64,000 bases of DNA. It comes from Diorhabda sublineata. Taxonomy: Eukaryota; Arthropoda; Insecta; Coleoptera; Chrysomelidae. Under the pieces are notes generated by a model. It did no database searches. It saw only the letters and a list, made by a program, of their open reading frames with translations, and was not told the DNA's origin. Location: NCBI RefSeq assembly GCF_026230105.1, contig NC_079478.1, positions 23,265,653 through 23,329,652 of the forward strand. Direction: 5' to 3'. Numbering within the stretch: position 1 is the stretch's first letter; each line of letters starts with the position of its first letter. This document shows, in pieces, positions 13,618-26,900 of this stretch. The translations under genes were made by a program, and so were the position numbers.

Positions 13618-16600
13618 TCTAAATGTTCTTGATTTTAGGTTTCTTCTGTTTTAAAATTGTTTGTTCTGATAATTTTTTATAAAAAGATAAATTTTGACGT
13701 TTCGACTTTTCGAATATATATGTATATGTATAATTTGGAAGAATAAATGCAATTTCTAAACTACCGAAAATATTAATCAATTATTTCCTAGGCGATAAAT
13801 ACATAAGTATTTGAAAGCTCGGAAAATATATTAGTTAGTTCTCTTTGGTGTTCCATTTTAATTAAATCTTAATTAATTTCTGTAGGTGGAATTTTATCAT
13901 TGTTACACATTTATACATATTTCTTGTATTTGACCATAATTTCAGTCCCAGACGATGAATACAAGTATTCGAAAGCTCGGAAAATATATAAAAGTTAGTC
14001 CACTTTAGTGTTTCCTTGCCACGTTCCCAATAAGAAACCGCCTAAATACAGTATCGATCAAATTATTGGTCGTTATATTAGAATTTACAAAATAGAGCCT
14101 TAAATAATTGGATAATGTATTATGTCCTTCAAGACTTAGACTAATATGAAAATAATAAGTTCTATTTATCTATCGTCGATCTCAGATATTAAAGTCTAGG
14201 TCCAGCCTCCTTTTCGGGAGGATCAATTTGTCTTCATTCATTAGATTTCTTTGTGCATTTTCTTTTTTCTTACCTTCGTACATCGCGGCTCGTTCTTGGA
14301 TCATGAGATTTATCAGAGCAATGCCAGTGATTATTTTTGCTGCACTCAGTGATATAGAACGGTATGCCCTTGTTATTCTATTGTCGAGAAATCTTTGTAT
14401 TTGGTGCAGTTTTTTTAACAGAGTTTCATTTTCTGTTATCGTGTAACAGAGCGGAGTAGAGTATAAAATTTGAGAGTGCACTACACTGGCTAGAATTCTT
14501 CTTTTTGAAGCTCTTCTTCCTTCGGCATTCTCTTTACTTCAGCTACAGTCCACCGGATATGCTCCCAAAACTTTTTGTCCATCCAAATGCCAAGTAATTT
14601 AAGTACTGTATTGGGGTTGATCACAGCTCCTAGAAGACTAAACTGAATGAGATCAATATTTCTTCTTTTTGTCAAGACAACCGCGTTCGTCTTTCCTGGT
14701 GCCAGACATAAGTTGTTTTCCTCTATTCAATTTAGATATAACTAGCAGGCCTAGATTGACTTTATGAATTAGGGTATGTCTACTATTTTCTATGATAATC
14801 ATCGGCAAATCCTATTAACGTTATTTCGTAAAGTAATTCTAGCCGAAGCAGGTCATTATATAGAACGTTCCACAGCGTTGGTCCAAGAACTGAACCTTGA
14901 GGTACTCGCTGCTTAATATTATTACATCTGTGTTACCTTCGGCTTCTAGTATGATCTGTTGAAGACATAAAAAAGAATTATTTGTAAGAGACATTTCTAG
15001 CGTCCACTACCTGTCTTTTCGCTCGAAAACTGCACTGTGTAGGTGCAAACCTCCAGATTTTTCCAGGTCTTGCTTAAGCCTTATTAGGACTAGGTGTTCG
15101 TAGAGATCATCTTCTGAGTCTAATAGACATATTGAGCGATAGGATTTTGAGTCTTGACGTAGCTTATTCTGTTTTCTAAGTAGAACAAGTCACTCTTCCT
15201 TCGATTCTTCTGGAAACACTCCCCTTGAAGCTAACCTATTATATAGCTCAACTACGTAGCTCCGATCAATCTCTGCTTAAGATTTTTTAAACTTCTGATG
15301 GTATGTAACCTGACCCAGGTGCCTCACAATTCTTAAGTCTCGCATCTACTATCACAAGTTCCTGTATAGTGAAGTTTTGAAACTGTTCTCTATTATTTAT
15401 TTGAAAGTAAACTTTTGTATGGACTGGGAACAATTTGACTACTAGGCTCTTCACCGTTTATATTCCTCGTGATAATTCTTTAGCCATCTTCCCATAGGTC
15501 CTAATTTAGTTCCTTGCACACATCAGTCCATTTTGTTATTTTTGCTCTTTTAATCGCTCTCGTGAGAGTTTTTTTGAATATTTTATATTTCTCCGGAGGG
15601 ACACAACTCGATTCTGGTTCGCCCTTTTTAATTACTCTTATGTATAGCGTCATGTGTCTCATGCATTCTCCACGTATATGTGATATTTCTTCTGTCCACT
15701 AGTAGGCTGGTTATTTCAGATATACAATGCTTCTTGAGCATATATTGATTACAAATATTCGTCAGGTGAATGGAAAATCTTTCGGCACTAAAGTCGTTAT
15801 TTTCTCTTATTTTCGATGTTGCTTAGCGACATCTGCATTTGTCCATCTTTCAAAAGTTTTCCCCCGGCGTTTCGGTTGGAAATTTTGATTTTCAACCTCT
15901 AATATAACATAGTTATAGTCACTAAGCGACTCGTTTTCGCTGACTTAACGCTAACATGCGATAATGTGATATCTATTATTGAGGAGCTACTCTTTCTACG
16001 AAAGGTTCGTGTGTTGCTCTTATGATGAGAGATTAGGTTCTTTTGAACTATTCACTCAGCGAGTATTTGTCCTCTTTAGTCTGTGAGTCCATTCTCCATT
16101 GAGGTAATTCGATCGGATGTATGTAGGAGAAACCACGACTATTACCATTTTCTTCAATTTATTTTCGCCCATAATTGCCCTAAATCAATTTGTATATTAT
16201 ATATCTACTCTTTCCTGTTTGTTATTGCCTGGCGGTTCGGTTCAGATATAATTAGGATATATACATTTATTTGTATTGCGCTCTTGCATGACAAAATTAT
16301 TTGGTAGTCTGGATGCCTTCGTAACTTAACATTTTAATCTGGGACTTTTCGGAATTGCTTATAACTAGTCTTCCTCTGTCAGTTGCTGGTAGTTTCCAAA
16401 GCACACATTTTTGGTGAGCTCTTGTTTCCTTAGATATTTCTTGTTGCTTTATCACAATTTATTCGTTATTTTCTTTATCTTCAAGCCATTCTTCATATAT
16501 TTTTTGCTAAAGGAATTGGGCTTTCGAACTCAATTTATACACAGTGCCTTTAATATCTTTTTTAGGGTTGTACAAATCTCCAATTATCCAAGGTCTGCAG

Positions 16601-17863
16601 AGCTTGTTAAATTTGTCACTAAGCTCGATTCCTGTTTTGATTATGAATGACTTAGTCCCCGGACTAACTGTTTTAGTAACTCTTTTGTTCTCTGGTTTGT
16701 ATAGTTTTTTCTCATGACTGTTACTTTTTTCAGTTATGTTCTTTTCTATGATATTTGTTCTCCGTAATACACTGAGCGTACACTCTCGTAATTTCTTCTT
16801 TTTTATTTATATAATTATGAAGTTACATAAAGTGTGAGATTTAACATTAAATTATAAGTTGTAGATCATCATTTTATTATTTCAAAATCAGATTTCCTCA
16901 TCTCTATAACCTATTCTATCTATTGAGTTTTGAATACTATGAGTTTAAAAATTGATTCAAGCATTAATATAATTAAAAATCACCGGAAATACAGAAGTAT
17001 TGGGAAGCTCGGAAAATGTATCAAAGTTGGTCCACTTTGTTATTACGTTGACCTACCACCCCCCCCCCCATAAACAACCGCTTTAGCATGCATCTGAATA
17101 CTCTTGATTTTAGGTTTTTACTGTTTTAAAATAAGTTTTTTCAATAATTTTTGGAAGATAACATTTAATGTGTCGACTTTTCTTTTAAGTCTTACTCAAA
17201 ATATTTTGATAAACGTCAAAAATTATCTTCCAAAAAGTATTAACATATAGTATATGAAATACCTTGTTTAAATTATGACAAAAAATATATTGGTCAAAAT
17301 ATATTTTGATAAAGACTTAAAGAAAAGTCGAAACGTCGATTCTATCTATCCCTCAAACATTATTGGAAAAACCTATTTTAAAAAGAACAGACCTAAAATC
17401 AAGAACATTAAGATGCAATTATATATACAAATTGAAAACAAATAAAAAATTTAATTCTTATCATAAAAAACTTATTGCAAGCAAAAACTGCATAGAAAGA
17501 AAATAAATATCCGAAAAAAATTTGATAAGCAACATGTTCAAGAAAAGGATAAACAGACACTACAATCAATTAAAAAACAGCAGAAACGAAATATCAAAAC
17601 AAAAGTCATTTTTCCTTACCATATGTACAAGGACTTTTCCAACAATTATCGAATTATTTTAATAAATATGATATTAGTATGTCATGAAGGAGATAAAACA
17701 TTATCCAAATATTTCACTAAAATAAAATCTAAAACAACAAAAAACAAAAGAAGTAATATTATATTTCAAGTGCCTGCTACTAATTGTGACGGGGCAAACC
17801 ACTCAGTATTTAGAAAATAGACTAAGAGGTTTTCAATATGATAAATAGAGCCGCATTAACGAA

Positions 17864-17941
<78 letters not shown>

Positions 17942-20900
17942 ATTTAAACATTCTTGAAACGGAATCTATTGAAACTACAAATAATTCAATTGATCACTGT
18001 TATATATTTGAGATGTAGGGATCAAGGAAAAATTAATTTTTTCTTATTAGAAGAGCAAAGTTCTAAGTTGATTTTATCCTTATTTTGATACTCATGATAT
18101 AGGTGATAAAGCCTTAAAGAAAAGTCGAAACGTCAGAATTTATCTTTCTTTTAAAAATTATGAAAAAAAAATAATTTTTAAACAGAAGAGACCTAAGATC
18201 AAGAGCATTCAGATGCATTAATATATCAAAAGGTACTCAGCTGGAGTATGAGCGATTTCTCATTGGGAACGTGGCAATAAAACACCAAAATAGACTAACT
18301 AATATATTTTCTGAGCTTTCGAATACTTATTTACCCATCGTCTGCGATATAAATCATTAGGATTTGCGGTAGCTTCAAGTTTATTCGTTTTTGTAAAGGC
18401 TTTTAATTTATGGGATTAAAAATTCAATATTCAAAATTACGTGTGTTAGAAATTTCTATCACTCGTCATTTTGTCAAATTGTCAATAACAAGTTATATTT
18501 TGATGAAGACTGAGATTAGTCTAAACGTAAAAATTTTAACTGTCCTCAAAAAACATTTTACATCCGAAGGGATTTGAAATTAAGACGATTTAGAAACATA
18601 TATCCATAATTTGAAATGCTGTATTGATTTTTTCATGAATTATCATCTGTTTAGACCAGTGATAAAATAGCCGTGTGGATGGATTCACTCACTAAATTCG
18701 TAGATATACAAGCAGTTGAAAGCGAAGAAGATATACCTCCCATTTCAATATCTTCTATAGAAAAAGGTGAAGAAGAAGAGGAAATTGGAGTTGAAGAAGA
18801 AGGCGAAATAATTGAAGAAGAAGAGAAGACGGAATTTAAAATATTCATACATGAAGAAGACGAACATGGTTTTGATGAAGATGGAGAATATGAAAAATAT
18901 GGTAAATTATAAATATAACTGACCTATAGATTATTGAATCAGTTTTCTTTTTTCGGATGCCTTGTTTATTTTGGTACTCTTATTTGGGATAATCATGTGA
19001 TAAGAAATTCTCAAACGCGAGGACACATAGCGTCGGTAGAGTTGTTCTATTCACTTATAGCTATGATATAAATATTAGTACACTATATTGTTTTGTGGAG
19101 GAGAGAAACAAACAATACAACGGAACTATCAGAAGGTATTACTTAATCATACTGCTTGGATTTATTTTGGTTTATTCCCATATCTATCTGTTTTTCATTC
19201 GTTATTTAGGTCACCATTCAAAGTAAGGTTTTCCTAACTTCCTTGCTAGCTATCACTTTATAAACAATATTTTTTGATGACAATAAGCTCCCGATTTTTT
19301 GTAAGGCTGCTCTATGTTCCTTCTGTCATCTTTGACATACAAGAAAGTATGGGGTATAAAGGAATGTTCTATAGTATCTTCCACTTCAAGACAATAAGGA
19401 CGAATTGATGAGTCTATTATTTTAAAACGAAAAATAACCAAAAGCAGCCATGTCCTGTGAGTATCTGTGTCAAGAGATAATTTATACATCTGTGTTTTCT
19501 GTTGAACCAAATTTTAATATTAAAGATCATTCTTTTTGTCCAGATACTCCTGTCTGTTACGGTTTGATACTGTACGAAAAGAACTGCAGATTTTAACTGA
19601 AGACGATAACTTAGTTATCGAAAAGCGCGTCAGACAGTGTAATTTTGAGTGTTGATGTAGTTGTGGTGTATATTCAGTATATTTGTCACGCTAACTATTA
19701 ATTTTTCTGATGCTCCGGTAATCACCACTGCCAGATTATTATCATAATCAATAAGAGTGACGTTATGCGGCATCTCCAGATTGAGGATTTTGTCATAGTA
19801 GTTCCACAGGGCTGGAGAAACTATATTTGTGATTACTAATTTCAACACTATTAAATTTGTTAACCATGTAATATTCATTTCACTACTCAGAATTACAGGT
19901 CAAAACAATAAAAACAGAAGATGAAACCAAAGAAGTCGATATAAATCAGCTAGATAAAGAGTATTATGAACTTGGCAAAGATATTTACGGAGAGGGGATG
20001 GCTGAAGATAGTATTCCTGTGGATAAACAGAAGAAACCAAAATACAGAGAAGACGTAGGATCAGGTAGGGAACATTAATTAATTAACATAATAACTGTTA
20101 TCAAAACCCTTTAAGTTTAGCAACATTCGGAAAATATAGTGCTTAAAGCGTATCGATACAAGACGACTAGCGTATTAATCAATAGGCGATCAATAATTTT
20201 TCATTGCAAACATTCATAAATAAAAAAAACGAAATGTGATATTTCAAAACTCTAATGATAAAAATAATGTTTAAAATTCTCGGATCAAATTTGATCGAAA
20301 ATACAACATAATATAAAAAATAGAACACACTTTATTAAAGTTTTATATATATTCCAGAGGAGGGAATTGATATCAATTTATTGAAACATCTCCTACAAAT
20401 TTACGAAGAACGCAGTCCAGAAGATTATTTGGCAAATGAGGTTAGTGACAAATAGAAGCAATCAAACTTTGACGTGTTCACATGAATTTTCAATATCACT
20501 GATTTCAGGTGAACAAACTACCTGGTTACACATATGAAGCAATTTTGAATAAACTAAAACAAATTACGGTAGGAGATGACGTACCAAAAAAATCCAACTT
20601 GGAGGAAGTTATGATTGAGTGGCTTAACGACGTTGCACCAGATGAAATAAATAAAGGAACCTTGAAAGCTATACACGAATATGCCTGTGCGTTATTGGAA
20701 GAACTCAGAAAAACAGATTTTGGAGGTATGTGCTGACACTTGATTTGCGAAATACATTTGTAACGCCTCAAAAACATATATTTTGTTAATAGTAGGTTTT
20801 ACTTTTGAGGCTTGACTAAAAATTGCAGTAATTTTTCTCAATATGTTGATACTAGAACTACTTATTTTAACGTAAGGGTTTGCTTGGACCATTCCACCAC

Positions 20901-23900
20901 TTTTTAATATGAATGCATCATAATATTTTTGCTTCCTTTGGAATGTCATTATTAGGATAATCTGAATGGATTGCTTTGACTTATGTCTATGGTATGGTTA
21001 ATATGTTCAATGTCAAAATCATATTCCGGAAAGTCAGACGCATTCTTGTCAACCTGACCGATGTTTGTTTTAGTGAGTAAATTAAATAAGTGACTTGGAA
21101 TATTTTAAGCCCTGATGGATTGCAACCATTTCTTTTTTCAACTAAATACTGATTCCGGGTTTGATTCATCCGGCGTCATAGCCTTTGACGCATAGGCAAT
21201 TGGAAGGTCAATGTCACCATGTTGTTGACAAAGTACAGCTGATGCTCCTACTTTAGATGCATGGTTTGGTATGATCTAGATATTGAGGACATGCAGGATC
21301 CAATAGTTTGTCTCTTGATGTTTCGAAGGCTTTTTGTTTGATGTCATCCCATTCAAATTTTACACTCTTCCTTAACAGTTGATTGAGTGATTTTGCAATT
21401 GTGGCGAAATCTAGGATGAATCGTTGAAAATAGTTGAGCATCGCTACGTATCGTCTCACTTCTCAGTTGTTTTAGGTACATGGTAGTTTCTTATTATGTT
21501 GAAGTGACTGTCATTTGGCAATAATCCCTTGTTGGTGACTTTATGTTCTAGGTAAGTAATTTCGTTTTTGACAAATTGTTATTTTGTTGGATTTAATTGT
21601 GATCTGTATATTTCGAACACTTTATGAAGATTGTTTAAATGATGCTGTTTGGAGCATCCGATGAACGGATCGTACAACAATGCAATTTGTGGTGGTAAGT
21701 CTGAAAATGCCAATGACACCATTCTCTGAAAGCTATCAGGCTCAAAAAGCAGGCTTGTGAACCTGTAGAAACCTTGAGTTATTGAGAATGAAGTAATGTT
21801 TCGCGATTCCTCCTCTAACGGAAGTTAATGGAATCTGAGAATAAGTTCAATAATGTGAATTATTTTACTCTGACAATTTCCTCGAGCAATGAATTGAAGT
21901 GGATATTTGTCTCCAACCAATTTTTGGTAACTTGACGATAGTCTATGACTAATCGCCACTTTTTACCGCCATGCATAGATTTTTTTTGGAACCAATCGAA
22001 CCGTACTTTCTAGTCACTTGTTGAATTTTATATTGTATCGTTTGAAGCACTTTGTTGATTTGTTCTTTTTCCGTCATAGGTGTTCTGTAATTGTTAATGT
22101 AAACTGGTTTATTATCAGTCATTTAATATGTTTGTTAGTATTAATTCTGATAGTAGATTATCTATACAATTCTTATTATTCTGATTTATGTTATGATTTC
22201 ATATTGGTTTAGTTTGTTGAATTTTATATTTGGATTGGTAATTGTTACGCTTTCGATATTTATGTTGGCCAGTCGAACGTATGGTGATATGATGGTTGTG
22301 GCTACAAGTTACTAGTCTGGATTATCTGCAAGGAATTTAAAAATGCATCGATACCTTGTGACCTACCGTCGCAAAATTTTATTGATACTAGTTTGTCTTG
22401 GTCTATTCTATCTCTCTACTGATTTGGTTAACGTAATGATTCTCGTTCTAATATTCCTCGCATCAGCAAAGTGATTTAAGCCTTCAACGTGGCAAATTTA
22501 TCATTTCTTGATGATAGAGCTTGTCCTAAGCAATCGTCGTCAGATTTTTCGTCTTGACTAGTTAATTCGTTTGTTACTGCGTTAAAAAGTTTTTTCAATA
22601 TCCGTTCGCAATCTTTCTGTATTGCAGATATTTCTTCTGTTCCATTAAAAGCATCTTTTGTCCGTAGAATTCATTGTCTAGAGCTAAATGTATTTGTTCC
22701 CTTTCTTGTAGCGCTTCTCCATCCTTTCTTCTTGCTTGGTTGTTATTTCTAAGTCTTATATCGAGATTTTCTGCTTCGTCTGAGATTGTGCAAATTTGCA
22801 AAGCATATCAACGCTAGTCACAATGATCAGTTAAAAAATTATTCATTCAGTTTATTCCACTATTGTTTGGTGAGCGATTTTGAAATTCTCTAGTTCCTGT
22901 TATAAAAAATTTTGAATATTACTATTTACAAAAAATTAAATTCATCAATATAATAAAAAATAAAATTTGATGGTATCTAAATTTAAAAAAATAATACCCC
23001 AAATAGTGTTTCCTTAAAAATAAAGTACGTTAAAATAATAAAATAAATTGATATGCGAACTAGCAATATCTACTTATTACGTGTATTATAAATTTTTTAA
23101 GTTTCGCTTAAGAAAGGGCAGTATTTGTTTCATCGTCATTTTTTCCCACAATTGTTGCACTTAGTGAATTTATCCAGGTTCTAAAGATTCACTAATTTTT
23201 TAATTGTAAAACTATCGTTCTAAACGGCACGATTACTTCCATTGTTTAATGAAATCAAGTTAATTATTTCATTTTTACTTATAGTACCTTCCATATTGAC
23301 TTGTTCTAGCTCTGATTCTTAACACTTTTCTTTGATCTTATTTTATTTTTGGTAATAAGCTTCTCGCGACATTCTTTCTAAATTCACATTTTTTCACTTT
23401 ATTGTCACGGTCACCATGTAGTATTATGTGTTCTAGCGATTGAATCTACCGTTAGGGCCCATTTAAACAAGTTAGCAATGGAATTTGTACTTTATTGAAA
23501 ACTTCACTTACAACATTTTTGTATGATAACTTAAGCGTTTGAGTATAGTCGATTATAAGGTCGATCCTTTTTTGTTACCCCTTGTCGACTGCACTTTTAA
23601 TCCAAGTTACTACACCGTACTTACAGGGGGGACTGTTTGATTAATTTAACGTTCAAACTGCTCATGCAGCATGCATAATGCGTTTGCTACATTTTCTTCC
23701 ATAAAATTCTCACTTCCTCAACATACTGTTACAACTCAATTTAAAATTTCTAAAAGATATATTATTTAATGATTTTATTATAATATTAATTTTAAAATTT
23801 ATTTTTTGACCTCCTATCTACATATTTTATTTTCCAGAATCTGAGCTAGAGAAATTGCTTGAAAGTGATTATAATGCTGGCCAAGAAGAAGAAGAAGCAG

Positions 23901-26900
23901 GTAAGTGAATAAAATTTTTGTTGGTAAGCCACTGATTAATCACATCTTTTGTTTGAAAAACAAATTTTGTTAAAAGTACCATTCAATCTTGAGCTATATA
24001 ACTGCCGTGGAACATCACTTTAATGTTAAATATTAGAACTTCTTTTGACTGCGTAACTAAATATCATCAACAACATTTGTTATTATATATATTATTATAT
24101 TATATAAACCAAAACAGTGAAAACTAATTGAGGATAAATATAACCATATCTTTGAAAATAAATTCCAGTTAAAGAATTTCCATTCGATCCAGATGCACTC
24201 TTGAATCAGGTATGAAGATCGATTCTCCATATGTCATATTGATCGAGACAGATCACTGTGTGTAAGAAAAAGAAATGGTTGAATGTGTGAAATAGCGGAA
24301 GCTCCAATATGATTACTTCTGAAAAGTTACTCTTCCGTCAAACCGCCTCCGTATAATTAAGTATTCTATGATTTTGATTGAATTTGGCGTTTGATAACAA
24401 AACTGAATTCGATTCATGATTATGAAATATGCTAAATGAAATTTTAAATAATTTTAATTAAAATCAAATCAAAATATCCACCACTCGTTTCATGTCAACA
24501 CGCGGTTTTAATTGTGCATATAAAGAAATCTTGTCGTCTATTGAAGTTTAATCATCTTTTGCACTGTACTGTATTATATTCAAATATCTGAAAATCTCTG
24601 AAGGTTTAGTTCTTGGTTCAATAATTTAGGATCGAATGAGGGTGTGTTGATGTTTACAATGTTTTTACATGTTAGTTTCGTAAACGTTAATGTGACTTTT
24701 GATAATAAATTTTGCGACTTCTATGTACATTATAGTGTTAAATGTATTTGAATTCAGACAATTAATTTTATTTCAGAAAATTTTCCTCATTGCAGTTATC
24801 AATATTGTATAAAATTGTGATTTTGTCTAATAGAAATATCTGAGCAATTTGTAGAATTGACCATATTGAATTTAGGAGTCAAACAGAGGAAGATTTTTTC
24901 CTAGAGCAATTATTGAACCGGACTACAGTACCGAATTTTTTCCTGACGAGCACTATTTGGGTTTGTCTAGGCTAGAAAAAACTGAACTGAAAAAACAGAC
25001 CTATGAAAAAAATACTAACAAATATGAGCAATCCCAAGGAATTCTAGAAATATATTAATTCTCATAAAACTTAAACAAAAATCGGTGGTATTAACATGAT
25101 TAAAATAATCATTTATCATAAAAATTTCTACAATCACACGCCGAAATCAACTTTTCTGTATATAGATTTTTTATATAAATTTTTTGATTCACAATTCTCT
25201 ACCGATAAAATCATTCTTTAGTGCTCTCAGTTAAGCTAAAAATTATGAAGAACCGGGGAAAGATAGAATAAATAACGAGTTTGATGAAAATATGTCCTTA
25301 AACATGATAATGCACTTGAAGTTGCCTTTCAATACAATCCACTGGATGAACAAATCCCATCCACCTGGTCAAATATTAAAATGATTCATTTCCATAAAGA
25401 ACGTCCGATAAATGATTCTAATACTTATCGCAATATCACATAACCAAACTCTTTACGTAACTCATTAGCACTAGACTCAGGAATTATGCCAAGAAATAAG
25501 AATCCCAAAAGGGTTTCAAAATTGTTCTTTACACAAATTTAAATAATCATTCACATCGCCCTCTAGAAGATTATTCACAATATTAGTTGATTTTAGGAAA
25601 GAAATTGATTTTGTCGCTTTGTAAACTTTATTATTGAAAAAACTATTCGATGTTGGAGAGATTCAAAAATTATTAGGATACTCAAAATTATCTACGGCTT
25701 GGCCTCATTGTTCATTGAGCAAGCAAATCTTCGAAAAAATTGAAATAACTAGAGACATTCTACAAGGAGATACCCTGAGCGCCTTGTTATACCCTCTCTT
25801 CATCTCAGACTTGGAAGCCTACTTTCAAAATCATAGTGCTAAAGTAGTAATTATGGATAACAATGAAAATATTCATATGTTACTTCACACCAATGATATG
25901 GTCTCATTTTTAGAGTCTTAAACATTTTATTATTTATTAAAATTACTGAATTTCAAGTTTCTAGCATTACTAAAATTTTAGAAAAAAAAATAAAAACTCA
26001 ATTTTAATAACCAGCTTTCAAGGAAAGGAAATTTTGTTATAGGACACCCATCTCAACTTTATTCGAGCAATAACCTCCTGAATTTTGTCGCATGAATTTA
26101 GAAACATCCTGAATATAATAAATAATGTATTACTCAAATGTATGTATCATTTTTTTTCAGAAAATGAAATGAATAGGATGATAGAAGGTAATGAAGTAGG
26201 TGAAGGGGAAGGATTAGGTAAGAAAATTTGAAATGAATATCAGTTTAGTATATTATAAGACAGTGAACTAACATATGGCTTATTGGATTTCACTATGTTA
26301 TGTGTGGAGAAGTGGAGAAGTTCACATCTGCTTTTGCAATAATCTGGCATCCATTTTCTAAGATTAAATTAGGAATTTTTCATTCTGTTTATTTGTAATG
26401 CATATTTTCTACTGAATGTGGTTCTAATCCATGGTAATGCGAGTTTTCCCTTGATTAGTTTCCAAATCAGATTTTTACCACATTTTACAAACTGTATATG
26501 ATCTATTGTATTTATTGCTTGCGTTATCACTTAATTAAGGTCTTACTTTTCTTATATTTTATTTTATAGATGATATTTTTGTTCTTTGTTACTGTGTTTT
26601 GAAAATTGGGCGTATTTTATATATTGAGGTCAGTGCTAAGTTCCTCCCGAGTTGCATGTTTCTTTCTAATTACTTTATTATCTTTGGGAGATATTGAGGT
26701 ATCTCACTGTAAGTTATGAATTTCCCATCATGATCAGTCTTATCTCCATACATAATTTTTAATGCATTACTGTGTGGGCTCAATCATGACTGTCTAGATT
26801 TATTATTGATTTTACTTCGGGCAGCTCTAGTTACTTACTATTCAATCCTAGGTAGCTGTCATAAAGCCATCCGTTTCTGAAAAGATCTATACCCTACTTA

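Noticed and set aside
13955..14000. Possible hammerhead ribozyme in Penelope unit (GACGATGAATACAAGTATTCGAAA)
   Set aside because: It has a small stem and a CGAAA box as in hammerheads, but the conserved CUGAUGA core reads ACGAUGA and the spacing to GAAA is off; it also lies antisense to the coding remnant at 17.6 kb. It would need a covariance-model search.
18651..18848. Ser-rich minus-strand ORF opposite exon 3
   Set aside because: Shadow of the GAA/GAT-rich acidic exon; phase and splice sites support the + strand.
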